A DNA stretch of 64,000 nt from Halomicrobium urmianum (GTDB taxonomy: Archaea; Halobacteriota; Halobacteria; Halobacteriales; Haloarculaceae), in the NCBI RefSeq assembly GCF_020217425.1, contig NZ_CP084090.1, positions 434,001-498,000 of the forward strand. Reading direction: 5' to 3'. The position numbers and the translations under genes were made by a program. How positions within the stretch are numbered: position 1 is the first letter of the stretch; each line of letters opens with the position of its first letter. The notes beneath the pieces were generated by a model. It was not told where the DNA came from. It saw only the letters and a program-made list of their open reading frames with translations, and ran no database searches. Below, one piece after another: positions 15,637-24,078 of the stretch.

Positions 15637-15906
15637 TCCGCCGGCGGGCGGGAGATACGACGACCGCACACACGTCTGCCGTGGTCCGCTGCAGCGCAGG
15701 CGTCGGAGGGTACGGAGGACGATCAGTGGAAGTCCTCCAGTGGCCGAGAGACGCGCCGGGCCGTCCGCCAGCCAGAATCGTCAGCCAGTTCCCCTCTCCG
15801 TGAGCATCGAGGGGTCCCAGCCAGGCAGTATCGGTCCCACCGCGTCGGGGACTTCCGTGGGCATCTCACCCCGACGCCGTCCCCATTTTCGCCAGTCACG
15901 AGTAGC
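15637..15906. other. Intergenic region without recognisable gene
   Basis: Frames here encode basic, low-complexity peptides that do not resemble haloarchaeal proteins. No structured RNA is evident between the metalloregulator-like box and the MITE. It could be the decayed remainder of a metal-regulated gene. Confidence 0.4.
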
Positions 15907-15989
15907 TATAGTAGAAATTGAACGCAATGACACACTCGAGGGGCACCCGGAAGCCCCTCGACGTGTAAATCGTTTCAATTTCTACTATA
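15907..15989. mobile_element. MITE copy 1 with TA target duplication
   Basis: A 79-bp element (15909-15987) with terminal inverted repeats TAGTAGAAATTGAA / TTCAATTTCTACTA, flanked on both sides by TA. The interior folds into a long imperfect hairpin topped by TCGAGGGGC/GCCCCTCGA. A second copy lies at 22230-22309. It has no coding capacity. The TA duplication and short terminal repeats point to mobilisation by an IS630/Tc1-type transposase; no such gene is present in the window. It sits ~115 bp past the nuoN stop. Confidence 0.75.
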
Positions 15990-16104
15990 GTAAGCGGCGC
16001 GAGGTTCGCCAGCGACGAGTACGCACATCGCGAGAAGCCGAACGGCAGAATCGCGAACTCGACGCGAGCCGGCGAAAGGCAGTCGAAGCCGAGAGGCGCG
16101 CCGA

Positions 16105-17604
16105 TTACACCAGAAGACCGGCGGCGCTCTCTGCGACGGCGGAGACGCCGCCGAAGCCGAACAGGAGCCCGAAGGTGATCACGGCGGCCGAGACGATGGC
16201 GGTGTACAGTCCCACCGGGTAGTGGTCGATGTCGAACCCGCCGTCGACCGGGTCCTCGATCCACATGGCCTTGACGACCCGGGAGTAGTAGAACAGGCTG
16301 AGCGCGCTGTTGACGATCAGCGCCGCGCCCAGGATCCACGTCCCGGAGTTGACCGTCGCCATCAGCAGGTAGAACTTCGACCAGAAGCCACCGCCGATAG
16401 GCAGGCCGGCCAGGCTGAACAGGAAGACGGTCATGGCGGCACAGGCCAGCGGCGCCTCGCTGCCGAGGCCGTTGTAGTCCTCGAAGGTCCGGCCGACGTC
16501 CCAGTACTCGGCCAGGGCGATGAACAGGAACGCGCCCGTGTTCATGAAGCCGTAGACCAGGAGATGAGCCATGCCGGCGCCCAGCACCGACGAGTGGTCG
16601 GCGCCGCTGGTCAGCGCGGCCAGCCCGATCAGCACGTACCCGGCGTGACCGATCGAGGAGTAGGCCAGCATCCGCTTGACCCGCTCCTGGGTGGCCGCCG
16701 CGAAGTTACCGAGCGTCATCGTCGCCACGGCGAGCACCTGGAAGACGAGCACCCAGTCGATGGTGCCCGCAACGGTGCCGATGGGGAACGCGGTGACGAA
16801 CACGCGGAAGCCGAGCACGAAGGCCGCGGCCTTCGACGCCGACGAGAGGAACGCCGAGATGGGCGCGGGCGCCCCCTCGTAGGCCTCCGGCGCCCAGTAG
16901 TGGAACGGGACGCTGGATGTCTTGTAGGCGACGCCGCCGATCAACATCATGATGCCGACGCCGAGGACGCTGGCCGGCGCGTCGCCGAGTGCCTCGGCCA
17001 CGGCGCCGAACTGGAGCGATCCGGTAGCGGCGTACACCAGCGAGATGCCGTAAGCCATGATCCCGGAGGACAGCGCGCCCACGAGGAAGTACTTCAGGCC
17101 CGCCTCGACGCTACCCTTGTTGTGCTTGAGGAAGGCCACCAGCGCGAACGAGGGCAGCGAGGCCAGTTCGAGGCTGATGAAGGCCGTCGCGAGGCTGTTG
17201 GACGCCCCGAGTAGCGTCATGCCGGTCGCGGCCAGCATCACCAGCGAGTAGAACTCGGCCTGGTAGGCCAGCCCCTCAAGGTAGTCGTAGCTCGCCAGCA
17301 CGACCAGGAACGCTACGCTGGCGACGATGAAGCCGACGAACAGCGCCATCTGGTCGACGATCAGCTGGCCGGCGAACAGGTCGACGACTCCGCGGCCGCC
17401 CTGCTCGGTCGGCAGGCCGGTTCCCGAGATCAGGTACCAGACGCTGGTCCCGGCGGCCGTGAAGGTCCCCAGACCGGCGATTCCGGCCAGCAGACCGACG
17501 TTTTCGGAGTCCGGGTCGATACTGTCGACGACGAAGAGGACGAGCGCCGTGAGGCCGAGCACCAGCGACGGCCCGAGCGCCGCCCACGTTGGGAGTTGCA
17601 CCAT
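16105..17604 (-). CDS. nuoN: Complex I subunit N (antiporter-like), 499 aa
   Basis: An antiporter-like membrane subunit that carries protons (or sodium) in the membrane arm of NADH-quinone-oxidoreductase-like complex I. About 14 hydrophobic segments are visible, with the family motifs LELASLPSFALVAFLKHNKGSVEAGLKYF cut here as LELASLP and GLKYFLVGA (conserved Lys in TM7) and KRMLAYSSIGHAGY (Lys/His of the broken helix). Length (~500) is normal. It is the last gene of the minus-strand operon and its ATG overlaps the nuoM stop by one base (TGATG). The stop lies 115 bp before MITE copy 1, and no separate terminator is obvious. Confidence 0.95.
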   Translation of the reverse strand: MVQLPTWAALGPSLVLGLTALVLFVVDSIDPDSENVGLLAGIAGLGTFTAAGTSVWYLISGTGLPTEQGGRGVVDLFAGQLIVDQMALFVGFIVASVAFLVVLASYDYLEGLAYQAEFYSLVMLAATGMTLLGASNSLATAFISLELASLPSFALVAFLKHNKGSVEAGLKYFLVGALSSGIMAYGISLVYAATGSLQFGAVAEALGDAPASVLGVGIMMLIGGVAYKTSSVPFHYWAPEAYEGAPAPISAFLSSASKAAAFVLGFRVFVTAFPIGTVAGTIDWVLVFQVLAVATMTLGNFAAATQERVKRMLAYSSIGHAGYVLIGLAALTSGADHSSVLGAGMAHLLVYGFMNTGAFLFIALAEYWDVGRTFEDYNGLGSEAPLACAAMTVFLFSLAGLPIGGGFWSKFYLLMATVNSGTWILGAALIVNSALSLFYYSRVVKAMWIEDPVDGGFDIDHYPVGLYTAIVSAAVITFGLLFGFGGVSAVAESAAGLLV

Positions 17605-19163
17605 CAGACACCACCTCCGACTTCGAGGATCGGGTTAACCGCGTGCTGGATCATCCGGTACGAGAGGTCCGGCGCGACCCCCAGTGCGATGACCAGCAAC
17701 AGCAGGACTGCCAGCGGCGCCACGTCGTGTAGCGGGGCCGGGCCGACGTCGTAGTCGGTCTCCAGGCGGAAGGGCCCGAAGATCGACCGCTGCATCGCCC
17801 ACAGCAGGTACCCCGCGACGATCACGATGCCGAACATCGCGGCCGCGGTGAACAGCGGCGCCGCGGTGCCCAGCGTCGGCGCGCCGAACGACCCGACGAA
17901 CACCAGGTACTCCGCGGCGAAGCCGGACATCAGCGGCAGACCCATGTAGCCAAAGGCCGCCGACACGAAGATGCCCACCGTCCAGGGCATCCGGTCGGCC
18001 AGCCCGGACATGTCGCCCACCATGCGCGTGTGCGTCGTGTTGTAGATGACGCCGACGGCCATGAACATCAGCCCGGAGATCAGGCCATGGGAGATCATCT
18101 GGAACGTCGCCCCGCCCATGCCGTGGGGCGTGAAGGCGACCAGCCCCAGGATGACGTAACCCATCGACGAGATCGACGAGTAGGCCACGATCCGCTTGAG
18201 GTCGCGCTGGGCCAGCGCGAGCATCGCCCCGTAGATGACGCTGAGCACGCCGATCGCCGCGATGGCGTAGGGCATCCACGCGACGAGTTCGCCGCGCGCG
18301 ACGTCACCCAGCATCGTGAAGTTGAACCGCAGCAGCGCGTAAGTCCCCATCTTCAGGAGGACGCCGGCCAGCATGACCGACACCGGCGTCGGTGCCTCGA
18401 CGTGAGCGTCGGGCAACCAGGTGTGCAGCGGGAAGACGGGCACCTTCACCGCGAACCCGAAGAACATGGCCACGAAGGCCAGCACCTTCAGCGTCGCCGG
18501 CTCGATGCCGGCCAGCGCCGACAGCTCGCCGCCGGTCAGCGCGGCCGTGATCTCCGCCAGGCCCAGCGACGAGATGGAGTCGCCCAGACCGAACAGGAGG
18601 GCGAAGAAGCCCACGAACATGATCAGCGACGCCACGTTCGTGTACACGAAGAACTTGATCGCGGCGTACTTCCGGCGCGGGCCGCCCCACACGCCGATGA
18701 GGAAGTACATCGGGATGAGGACGCCCTCCCAGAAGACGAACCACAGCAGGAAGTCCAGCGCCGCGAAGACCCCGATCAGGCTCGTCTCCATCAGGAGCAT
18801 CAGCCCGTAGAACTGGGACTGCCGGTCGTCGATGGGCGTCCACGAACTGATCAGCGCGAGCGTCGTCAGCACGGCCGTCAGCGTGAGCAGCGGCATGCTG
18901 ACGCCGTCCAGCCCGACCGAGTACTGGACGGAGAATCCGGCGATCTCGAACCACTCGACGGTCTGTGCGAAGGCGGCGTCACCGCCGAGCAGGGCGTTCC
19001 CGGTGGTCTCGTACTGGGTCAGGTACACCCAGTACATGTACAGCGATCCGACTGCGGGGACGGCGCTGATCGCCGTCGCCACCTTGCCCGCATAGCGGTC
19101 CGGCGCCAGGAACGTCACGCAGGCGCCCAGGAACGTCACCGCGAGGAGGGCAGCGATCCACAT
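17604..19163 (-). CDS. nuoM: Complex I subunit M (antiporter-like), 519 aa
   Basis: A second Mrp-antiporter-like proton channel of the membrane arm. Motifs include LWFVFWEGVLIPMYFLIGVWGG (key Glu in TM5; positions ~125-147), FPLHTWLPDAHVEAPTPVSV (~238-258), and KRIVAYSSISSMGYVILG with the conserved Lys. Roughly 14 TM segments. It starts immediately after the nuoL stop (no spacer) and overlaps nuoN by one base, so translation is coupled along nuoL-M-N. Length fits the family. Confidence 0.95.
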   Translation of the reverse strand: MWIAALLAVTFLGACVTFLAPDRYAGKVATAISAVPAVGSLYMYWVYLTQYETTGNALLGGDAAFAQTVEWFEIAGFSVQYSVGLDGVSMPLLTLTAVLTTLALISSWTPIDDRQSQFYGLMLLMETSLIGVFAALDFLLWFVFWEGVLIPMYFLIGVWGGPRRKYAAIKFFVYTNVASLIMFVGFFALLFGLGDSISSLGLAEITAALTGGELSALAGIEPATLKVLAFVAMFFGFAVKVPVFPLHTWLPDAHVEAPTPVSVMLAGVLLKMGTYALLRFNFTMLGDVARGELVAWMPYAIAAIGVLSVIYGAMLALAQRDLKRIVAYSSISSMGYVILGLVAFTPHGMGGATFQMISHGLISGLMFMAVGVIYNTTHTRMVGDMSGLADRMPWTVGIFVSAAFGYMGLPLMSGFAAEYLVFVGSFGAPTLGTAAPLFTAAAMFGIVIVAGYLLWAMQRSIFGPFRLETDYDVGPAPLHDVAPLAVLLLLVIALGVAPDLSYRMIQHAVNPILEVGGGV

Positions 19164-21209
19164 TCAGAACCACCCCCCGAGGACGCCGAAGGCGACCAGC
19201 AACACGACCAGCCCCGTGGTCACGAGGAGCGCGTAGTTGGTCACCACGCCCGACTGGATCCGGCGGACGCGACCGCCGGAGAACAGACTGACGCTGCTGA
19301 TCCCGTTGACCACGCCGTCGACCACGCCCTGGTCGAACTTGTCCGCGGCGCGAGCCAGTGGGTACGTGACGCCCGTCGCGAGCCACACCTGATACTCGTC
19401 CTGGTAGTAGTTGTGCATGAGCACCGTCTTGATCGATCCTAGCTTGTCCGTGTGTTCGACCGGCCGGTCGACGTTGTACAGCGACCACGCGAGGCCGACG
19501 CCGACCAGCGCCAGCGCCAGCGAGATCGCGCCGGGCACGAGCGCGCTCAGCCCGGCGGGGTGGACGCCTGCGACCTCCTCGAGGAGCACTTCGTAGTGGT
19601 GGGCGCCCGTCACGAACTCGGCCGGCCAGCCGCCTTCCTCGGGACCGAGCAGCCAGTCGTGGAGGAACTCGAGGTGGATCCCCGTCAGTTCCTGCACGGG
19701 AACCATGTTGATGAACCCGACCGTCGCGGCCAGGATCCCAAGCACGCTCAGCGGGCCTTTGACGTTCCAGCGGACGCCGTGAGGGCTCCGGGCCGTCTCG
19801 GTCCGGGGCTCGCCGTGGAAGGTCAGGAACACCATCCGGAAGGTGTAGAAGGCCGTGAACAGCACCGAGAGCAGACCCATCGCGTAGGCAGCGAGCATCA
19901 CGGTGCCGAGGCCGCCCTCGGTGCCGATCCCGTGGTTCAGCGCCTCGTAGAGCACCTCGTCCTTCGACCAGAAGCCGGCGAAGGGCACGATACCCGCCAG
20001 CGCCAGCGACCCGGAGAGGAACGTCCAGTAAGTGACGGGCATGCGCTCTTTCAGGCCGCCCATCTCCCACATGTTCTCCTCGTGGTGCATCGCGATGATG
20101 ACCGACCCGGCGCCGAGGAACAGCAGCGCCTTGAACACCGCGTGGGTCGTCAGGTGGAAGACCGCGGCGACGTAGCCGCCGGTCCCCAGCGCGAGCATCA
20201 TATACCCGTACTGAGAGATGGTCGAGTACGCGAGCACCTGCTTGAGTTCCTGCTTGACGACGCCCATCGTCGCCGCGAACAGCGCCGTGAAGCCGCCGAC
20301 CAGTGCGATGATCGCCAGCGTCGTCGGCGAGAGGGCGTAGAACCCGTACATGCGCGCGACGAGGTAGACGCCGGCCGCGACCATCGTCGCCGCGTGGATC
20401 AGCGCCGAGACCGGGGTCGGACCCTCCATGGCGTCGGGCAGCCACGTGTGCAGCGGGAACTGGGCGGACTTGCCGATCACGCCGCCCAGCACGAGCAGCC
20501 CGAGGATCGTGAACCAGGTCTGGGGGTCGAAGCCGAAGAGGTTCAGCGCCTCGGTCTCGCCGTCGACGAGCGCGTGCTCGGCCAGCACCGGGAACGAGCC
20601 GTCGCCGGCGAACGCGCCCGTGCCGAAGGTGGCGAAGATGCCGGCGACGCCGACCAGGAAGAAGTAGTCACCGAAGCGAGTGACCAGGAACGCCTTCTTC
20701 GCCGCGCTCGGCGGGGCCTCCTCCCGGAAGTGGAAGCCGATGAGGAGGAACGAGCACAGTCCCACCAGCTCGAAGAACATGAACGCCATCAGGATGTTGC
20801 TGGCGTACACGAAGTTGAGCATCGAGAAGGTGAACAGGCCGAGGCCGGCGTAGTACCGCGGCAGGCCCGTCTCCCCCTCGTCGTTCATGTACCCCAGCGA
20901 GAAGACGTGCACGAGGAGGCTGATCAGCGAGACGATCAGCAACATCAGCGCCGTCAGCGGGTCGATCAGGATCCCCAGGTTCAGCGTGAGGCTGTCGATC
21001 CCGGTGACCCACGTGAACAGCGTCTCGTTGTACGTCTGGCCGCCGGCAACGGTCAGCGCGACCCAGGCCGACAGCAGGAGCGATCCGCCCGTCGCTGCGA
21101 TCCCGGCAAGCGCGCCCCGCTTGGGCATGCGATTGCCGAGGAACAGCGCGACGAGGAACGATGCGAACGGGAGCAGCGCGATCGCGGGAGCGTAGTCGAA
21201 TGCACTCAT
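19164..21209 (-). CDS. nuoL: Complex I subunit L (antiporter-like), 681 aa
   Basis: The largest antiporter-like subunit, with the lateral helix expected at its C-terminus. Diagnostic segments: FFELVGLCSFLLIGF (Glu in TM5), QFPLHTWLPDAMEGPTPVS, KQVLAYSTISQYGYM, and a long C-terminal part with an amphipathic stretch before the final TM helix (LLVTTGLVVLLVAFGVLGGW). Length 681 is within the usual 600-690. Its ATG lies one base after the nuoK stop. Confidence 0.95.
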   Translation of the reverse strand: MSAFDYAPAIALLPFASFLVALFLGNRMPKRGALAGIAATGGSLLLSAWVALTVAGGQTYNETLFTWVTGIDSLTLNLGILIDPLTALMLLIVSLISLLVHVFSLGYMNDEGETGLPRYYAGLGLFTFSMLNFVYASNILMAFMFFELVGLCSFLLIGFHFREEAPPSAAKKAFLVTRFGDYFFLVGVAGIFATFGTGAFAGDGSFPVLAEHALVDGETEALNLFGFDPQTWFTILGLLVLGGVIGKSAQFPLHTWLPDAMEGPTPVSALIHAATMVAAGVYLVARMYGFYALSPTTLAIIALVGGFTALFAATMGVVKQELKQVLAYSTISQYGYMMLALGTGGYVAAVFHLTTHAVFKALLFLGAGSVIIAMHHEENMWEMGGLKERMPVTYWTFLSGSLALAGIVPFAGFWSKDEVLYEALNHGIGTEGGLGTVMLAAYAMGLLSVLFTAFYTFRMVFLTFHGEPRTETARSPHGVRWNVKGPLSVLGILAATVGFINMVPVQELTGIHLEFLHDWLLGPEEGGWPAEFVTGAHHYEVLLEEVAGVHPAGLSALVPGAISLALALVGVGLAWSLYNVDRPVEHTDKLGSIKTVLMHNYYQDEYQVWLATGVTYPLARAADKFDQGVVDGVVNGISSVSLFSGGRVRRIQSGVVTNYALLVTTGLVVLLVAFGVLGGWF

Positions 21210-21210
21210 G

Positions 21211-21513
21211 TTACCACCTCATTGTCGCCGCCTCGGTCACGTCCACGTCCGCGAAGTTGCGGTACAGCACCAGGATGATCCCCAGGCCGACGGCGACCTC
21301 GGCGGCGGCCAGCGCCATCACGAACAGCGCGAACACCTGGCCGGTGAGGTTGCCGTACTGGAGCGAGAAGGCCACCAGGTTGATGTTGGCGGCGTTGAGG
21401 ATCAGTTCGACGGACATCAGGAAGATCAGGGCGTTCCGGCGGGTCAGCACGCCGAACACGCCGATGCAGAACACCGCCGCCGACAGCAGGAGGTAGTACT
21501 GTGATGGGATCAC
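21211..21513 (-). CDS. nuoK: Complex I subunit K (100 aa)
   Basis: A three-helix membrane subunit with the conserved glutamates of the proton path in SVELILNAANINLVAFS (~residue 35) and MALAAAEVAVGLGIIL (~70). Length 100 is exactly typical. The start overlaps the nuoJ2 stop by four bases (ATGA). Confidence 0.95.
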   Translation of the reverse strand: MIPSQYYLLLSAAVFCIGVFGVLTRRNALIFLMSVELILNAANINLVAFSLQYGNLTGQVFALFVMALAAAEVAVGLGIILVLYRNFADVDVTEAATMRW

Positions 21514-21830
21514 TGTCCGTCACCTCCCTCGTCGTCGCGCTTGGCCAGCATGACCGACCCGTCCAGCGCCGCGTCCAGCAGCACGGCGATCAGGAGGAAG
21601 GCCGCGAGGAAGCCCTCGCTGGCGACCGCCGCGCCGTCGCCCGTCACGGCCGCGGGGTCGATGTCGAACAGCGCCGCGCCGATGCTGCGCACGATGGCCG
21701 CGTCGGCGCCGAAGCCAGTCGGCTCCGGGAACGACGCGTTCAGGAAGGCCGCCGCCATGACGACGAACAGCGCGACGGCGGCCAGCCCCGGCAGCAGCGT
21801 CGACTCGGTGCCGAGCTGGGGGCGGCTCAT
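21510..21830 (-). CDS. nuoJ2: Complex I subunit J, C-terminal half (106 aa)
   Basis: In haloarchaea the NuoJ subunit is encoded by two small genes. This second half has two hydrophobic helices, VALFVVMAAAFLNASF near residue 20 and FLAAFLLIAVLLDAALDGSV near 80, ending with acidic hydrophilic residues. It overlaps nuoJ1 and nuoK by four bases each, confirming co-translation. On its own it is weakly conserved; the operon position decides the call. Confidence 0.85.
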   Translation of the reverse strand: MSRPQLGTESTLLPGLAAVALFVVMAAAFLNASFPEPTGFGADAAIVRSIGAALFDIDPAAVTGDGAAVASEGFLAAFLLIAVLLDAALDGSVMLAKRDDEGGDGQ

Positions 21831-22099
21831 GTCGCCACCTCGAGGACGCTCTCGTCTTTCCGGGTGAGCATCACCGCGAAGGTGACCAGGATCAACACGC
21901 CGCCGACGTACACGAGGACCTGCATCGCAGCGACGAACTCGGCGCGCAGCATCACGTAGTGGACCGCGACGCTGAGCAGCGCCACGCCCAGCAGCAGCGC
22001 CGAGTGCCAGACGTCGCGCACGAGCACGACGCCCAAGCTGCTCGCGACGGTCACTATCGCGAACAGCGCGAACGCGATCGTCTCGTACAGTCCCATCAT
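21827..22099 (-). CDS. nuoJ1: Complex I subunit J, N-terminal half (90 aa)
   Basis: Carries the conserved NuoJ N-terminal helices: ETIAFALFAIVTVASSLGVV, VRDVWHSALLLGVALLSVA and the pi-bulge helix region AMQVLVYVGGVLILVTFAVMLT with its Tyr/Gly/Gly signature. The upstream distance to nuoI (419 bp) is far larger than any other spacing in the operon and is filled by a MITE and a duplicated nuoI end, so this and later genes may depend on read-through or on a new promoter. Confidence 0.92.
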   Translation of the reverse strand: MMGLYETIAFALFAIVTVASSLGVVLVRDVWHSALLLGVALLSVAVHYVMLRAEFVAAMQVLVYVGGVLILVTFAVMLTRKDESVLEVAT

Positions 22100-22220
22100 T
22101 AGTGGACTCTCCCGTCGGCTGGCTTTTGAATATTCCTCTTTCGTCTCGTCACAGCCGGGAAATGGCGCCGATACCAGCCCCTAACGAATCGAGCGTGCGC
22201 GAAACAAAACTGACCCCCGG

Positions 22221-22378
22221 TTACTGGTATAGTAGAAATTGAACGCACTGACACACTCGAAGGGCACCCGGGGCACCCTTCGATGTGTGAATAGTGTCAA
22301 TTTCTACTATAGTCGATGTCGCCCTCGCCGATCCACGCGCCCCGGTCGGGCTCGCGGGACTGCAGCGGGTGGGTGTCC
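22221..22378 (-). pseudogene. Duplicated 3' fragment of nuoI, split by MITE copy 2
   Basis: Bases 22312-22378 repeat, with few changes, the last ~22 codons of nuoI (PLQSREPDRGAWIGEGDIDY); the intact gene has an extra Gly-Glu in the same place. The stop-proximal codons lie on the other side of the MITE (22221-22229). The fragment cannot be translated as a gene. It is either the original nuoI end, displaced when a longer segment was copied in upstream, or a later duplication. Confidence 0.75.
22228..22311. mobile_element. MITE copy 2 with TA target duplication, inside a duplicated nuoI 3' end
   Basis: An 80-bp element (22230-22309) related to copy 1 along its whole length, with the same terminal repeats TAGTAGAAATTGA / TCAATTTCTACTA, flanked by TA on both sides (22228-22229 and 22310-22311). 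Removing the element plus one TA joins TTACTGGTA to GTCGATG and restores an uninterrupted nuoI C-terminus ending Asp-Ile-Asp-Tyr-Gln-stop, so the insertion site is defined to the base. In the apical stem TCGAAGGG/CCCTTCGA one G-C pair of copy 1 is an A-T pair here. Confidence 0.8.
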
Positions 22379-22517
22379 TCCACCTTTTTGCTTCGTCGGG
22401 TCGCCTGCGGCGACCGCTCCTCGCAAAAACGTGGGCGAAAAACGACTCGTGACTCGCTTCGCTCGTCGCGGTGAACCGCCTCGCGCGCGGAGTGCGCTCG
22501 GCGGATGCTGGAACCGA
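22379..22517. other. Spacer between duplicated and intact nuoI ends
   Basis: About 140 bp with no gene, rich in short inverted motifs such as GGTCGCCTGCGGCGACC and a segment with CCTTTTTGC ... GCAAAAACG arms. Similar strings are scattered in haloarchaeal intergenic DNA. It is foreign to the operon and probably arrived with the duplication. Confidence 0.45.
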
Positions 22518-22979
22518 CTACTGGTAGTCGATGTCGCCCTCTCCCTCGCCGATCCACGCACCCCGGTCGGGCTCGCGGGACTGCAGCGGGTCGATGTCCT
22601 TGTACCAGGGGACGTTCTTCAGTTGCTCCTTGTTGTAGGCGAAGTCGTCCTTCGTGTCCGCGGTGAATTCGAAGTTCTGGGTCAGTAGGATGGCGTCGAC
22701 GGGACAGACCTCCTCGCACAGCCGGCAGTAGATGCACTGGCCGATGTGGAGGTTGTACTGCTCGCCGTTGCGCTGATCGTCGGTGACGATGTGGATCGTA
22801 TTGTTCGGACAGACGTTCTCGCACTGCCGACACCAGATACACCGCTCCTGGCTGAACTTGTGGACCCCGCGGAAGCGCGGGCTCACCTCCGGAGTGGTCT
22901 CCGGGTACTCGACGGTGAACGTCTCACCGTCCAGCGCGTGCTTCATCGTCGTTGCCATTGATTTGAGGACGCCGATCAT
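22518..22979 (-). CDS. nuoI: Complex I subunit I, 2x[4Fe-4S] ferredoxin-like (153 aa)
   Basis: A peripheral-arm subunit that holds clusters N6a and N6b. Two canonical motifs are present: CIWCRQCENVCP (~residues 48-59) and CIYCRLCEEVCP (~87-98). A strong Shine-Dalgarno GGAGGTGA precedes the ATG. The C-terminal ~22 codons are duplicated downstream. The internal Gly-Glu repeat in GEGEGD marks the difference from the duplicate. Length is normal for archaeal NuoI. Confidence 0.95.
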   Translation of the reverse strand: MIGVLKSMATTMKHALDGETFTVEYPETTPEVSPRFRGVHKFSQERCIWCRQCENVCPNNTIHIVTDDQRNGEQYNLHIGQCIYCRLCEEVCPVDAILLTQNFEFTADTKDDFAYNKEQLKNVPWYKDIDPLQSREPDRGAWIGEGEGDIDYQ

Positions 22980-23026
22980 TGTTGGTCACCTCCGGTTGTC
23001 GCAGTCGGACGAAGCAGATCGCGCAT
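22976..23026 (-). other. Possible 16-codon mini-ORF linking nuoH and nuoI
   Basis: Its ATG overlaps the nuoH stop (TGATG) and its TGA overlaps the nuoI ATG (ATGA), so the peptide MRDLLRPTATTGGDQQ would bridge the 46-bp gap by translational coupling. It contains the nuoI Shine-Dalgarno sequence. It may be coincidence; no homologue is known to me. Confidence 0.25.
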
Positions 23027-24078
23027 CAGACGATCACCCCGACGATGACCGCCGTGAGGATCAGGTTGGCGAAGGCCAGCACGAGCAGGCCCTTCCACCC
23101 GATCGTGATCAGTTGGTCGATCCGGACGCGGGGCACCGCGGAGCGGGCCCACTGCGTGAACATGAACACGCCCCAGATCTTGATCAGGAACCACACGATC
23201 CCGGGCAGGACGGGACCGGCGGGGCCGCCCAGGAAGATAGTCGCCACGATGGCGCCGCCCAGGAAGATGTGGACGAACTCGCCGAGGTAGATCAGCACGA
23301 AGTACACCGACGAGTACTCGGTCTGGTACCCGGCGACGATCTCCGTCGGCGCCTCCGGGATGTCGAAGGGGTTGCGGCCCACTTCGGCGAGATTCGCGAT
23401 CATGAACAGGACGAACGCGAAGGGGTTCACGAAGGCGTACCACGCGGGGATGTCGATCCCGGCGATCGAGACCAGCGTCTCCGCCTGGGCCGCGACGATC
23501 CCGCTCATCTGGAGCGTGCCCGCGAACAGCACCACGGACACGCCCGTCAGGATCAGCGGGATCTCGTAGGCGAGGTTCTGCGCGACCGCGCGCAGGCCGC
23601 CGAGGAACGAGTACTTGTTGTTCGAGGCGTAGCCGGCCATCACCAGCCCGAGCGAGGCGATCGAGGCCACCGCGAACACGTACGCGAGGCCGGCCTCGGG
23701 ATCGGCGAGGTGGATGCCGCTGCCCATGGGGATGACGGCGAAGCCAAGCAGCGCCGAGGACGCGATGACGAGCGGCGCGAGGTCCCAGGCGGGGCGGTCG
23801 ACGCCGTCCGGCACGATCAGCTCCTTCGATATCAGTCGGACGGCGTCGGCCACGATGATCAGCAGGCCGGCGGGACCGTGCCGGTTGACGGCGATGCGGT
23901 CGGTGAACGCGGCGGTGATCTTCCGCTTGGCCCACGGGCCCGCAAGCGCCGCGTTCAGCAGCATGATCGTGCCGATGATGGTCGCACCGACGATGCTCAG
24001 CACGGCGAGGACGCCCGGGTTCGAGGGGTCCAGGCCGAGCAGGTCCGCCAGCGTCTCGGGGAGCGGCGCCGCCTGCAT
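23026..24078 (-). CDS. nuoH: Complex I subunit H (350 aa)
   Basis: The membrane subunit that lines the quinone-binding channel and contacts the peripheral arm. Eight or so TM helices, with the conserved acidic loop segments ERKITAAF-like (WAKRKITAAFTDRIAVNRHG), AEVGRNPFDIPEAPTEIVAG (TM5-6 loop with the essential Glu residues) and TEYSSVYFVLIYLGEF. Length and motif order are typical. Its ATG overlaps the nuoCD stop by one base. Confidence 0.95.
   Translation of the reverse strand: MQAAPLPETLADLLGLDPSNPGVLAVLSIVGATIIGTIMLLNAALAGPWAKRKITAAFTDRIAVNRHGPAGLLIIVADAVRLISKELIVPDGVDRPAWDLAPLVIASSALLGFAVIPMGSGIHLADPEAGLAYVFAVASIASLGLVMAGYASNNKYSFLGGLRAVAQNLAYEIPLILTGVSVVLFAGTLQMSGIVAAQAETLVSIAGIDIPAWYAFVNPFAFVLFMIANLAEVGRNPFDIPEAPTEIVAGYQTEYSSVYFVLIYLGEFVHIFLGGAIVATIFLGGPAGPVLPGIVWFLIKIWGVFMFTQWARSAVPRVRIDQLITIGWKGLLVLAFANLILTAVIVGVIV

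Noticed and set aside
15973-15991. Resemblance of the MITE end CAATTTCTACTATAG to a Cas12a-type CRISPR repeat
   Set aside because: There are only two inverted-repeat copies 6 kb apart, with no spacers and no cas gene; TA target duplications explain it as a transposable element.
15740-16222. Plus-strand frame of 160 codons
   Set aside because: It reads through the MITE and the nuoN 3' end and is Arg-rich without family resemblance.
16222-21278. Long plus-strand frames opposite the nuo genes
   Set aside because: They are mirror frames of membrane-protein codons, rich in Glu/Arg/His/Gln, and the minus-strand genes are unambiguous.
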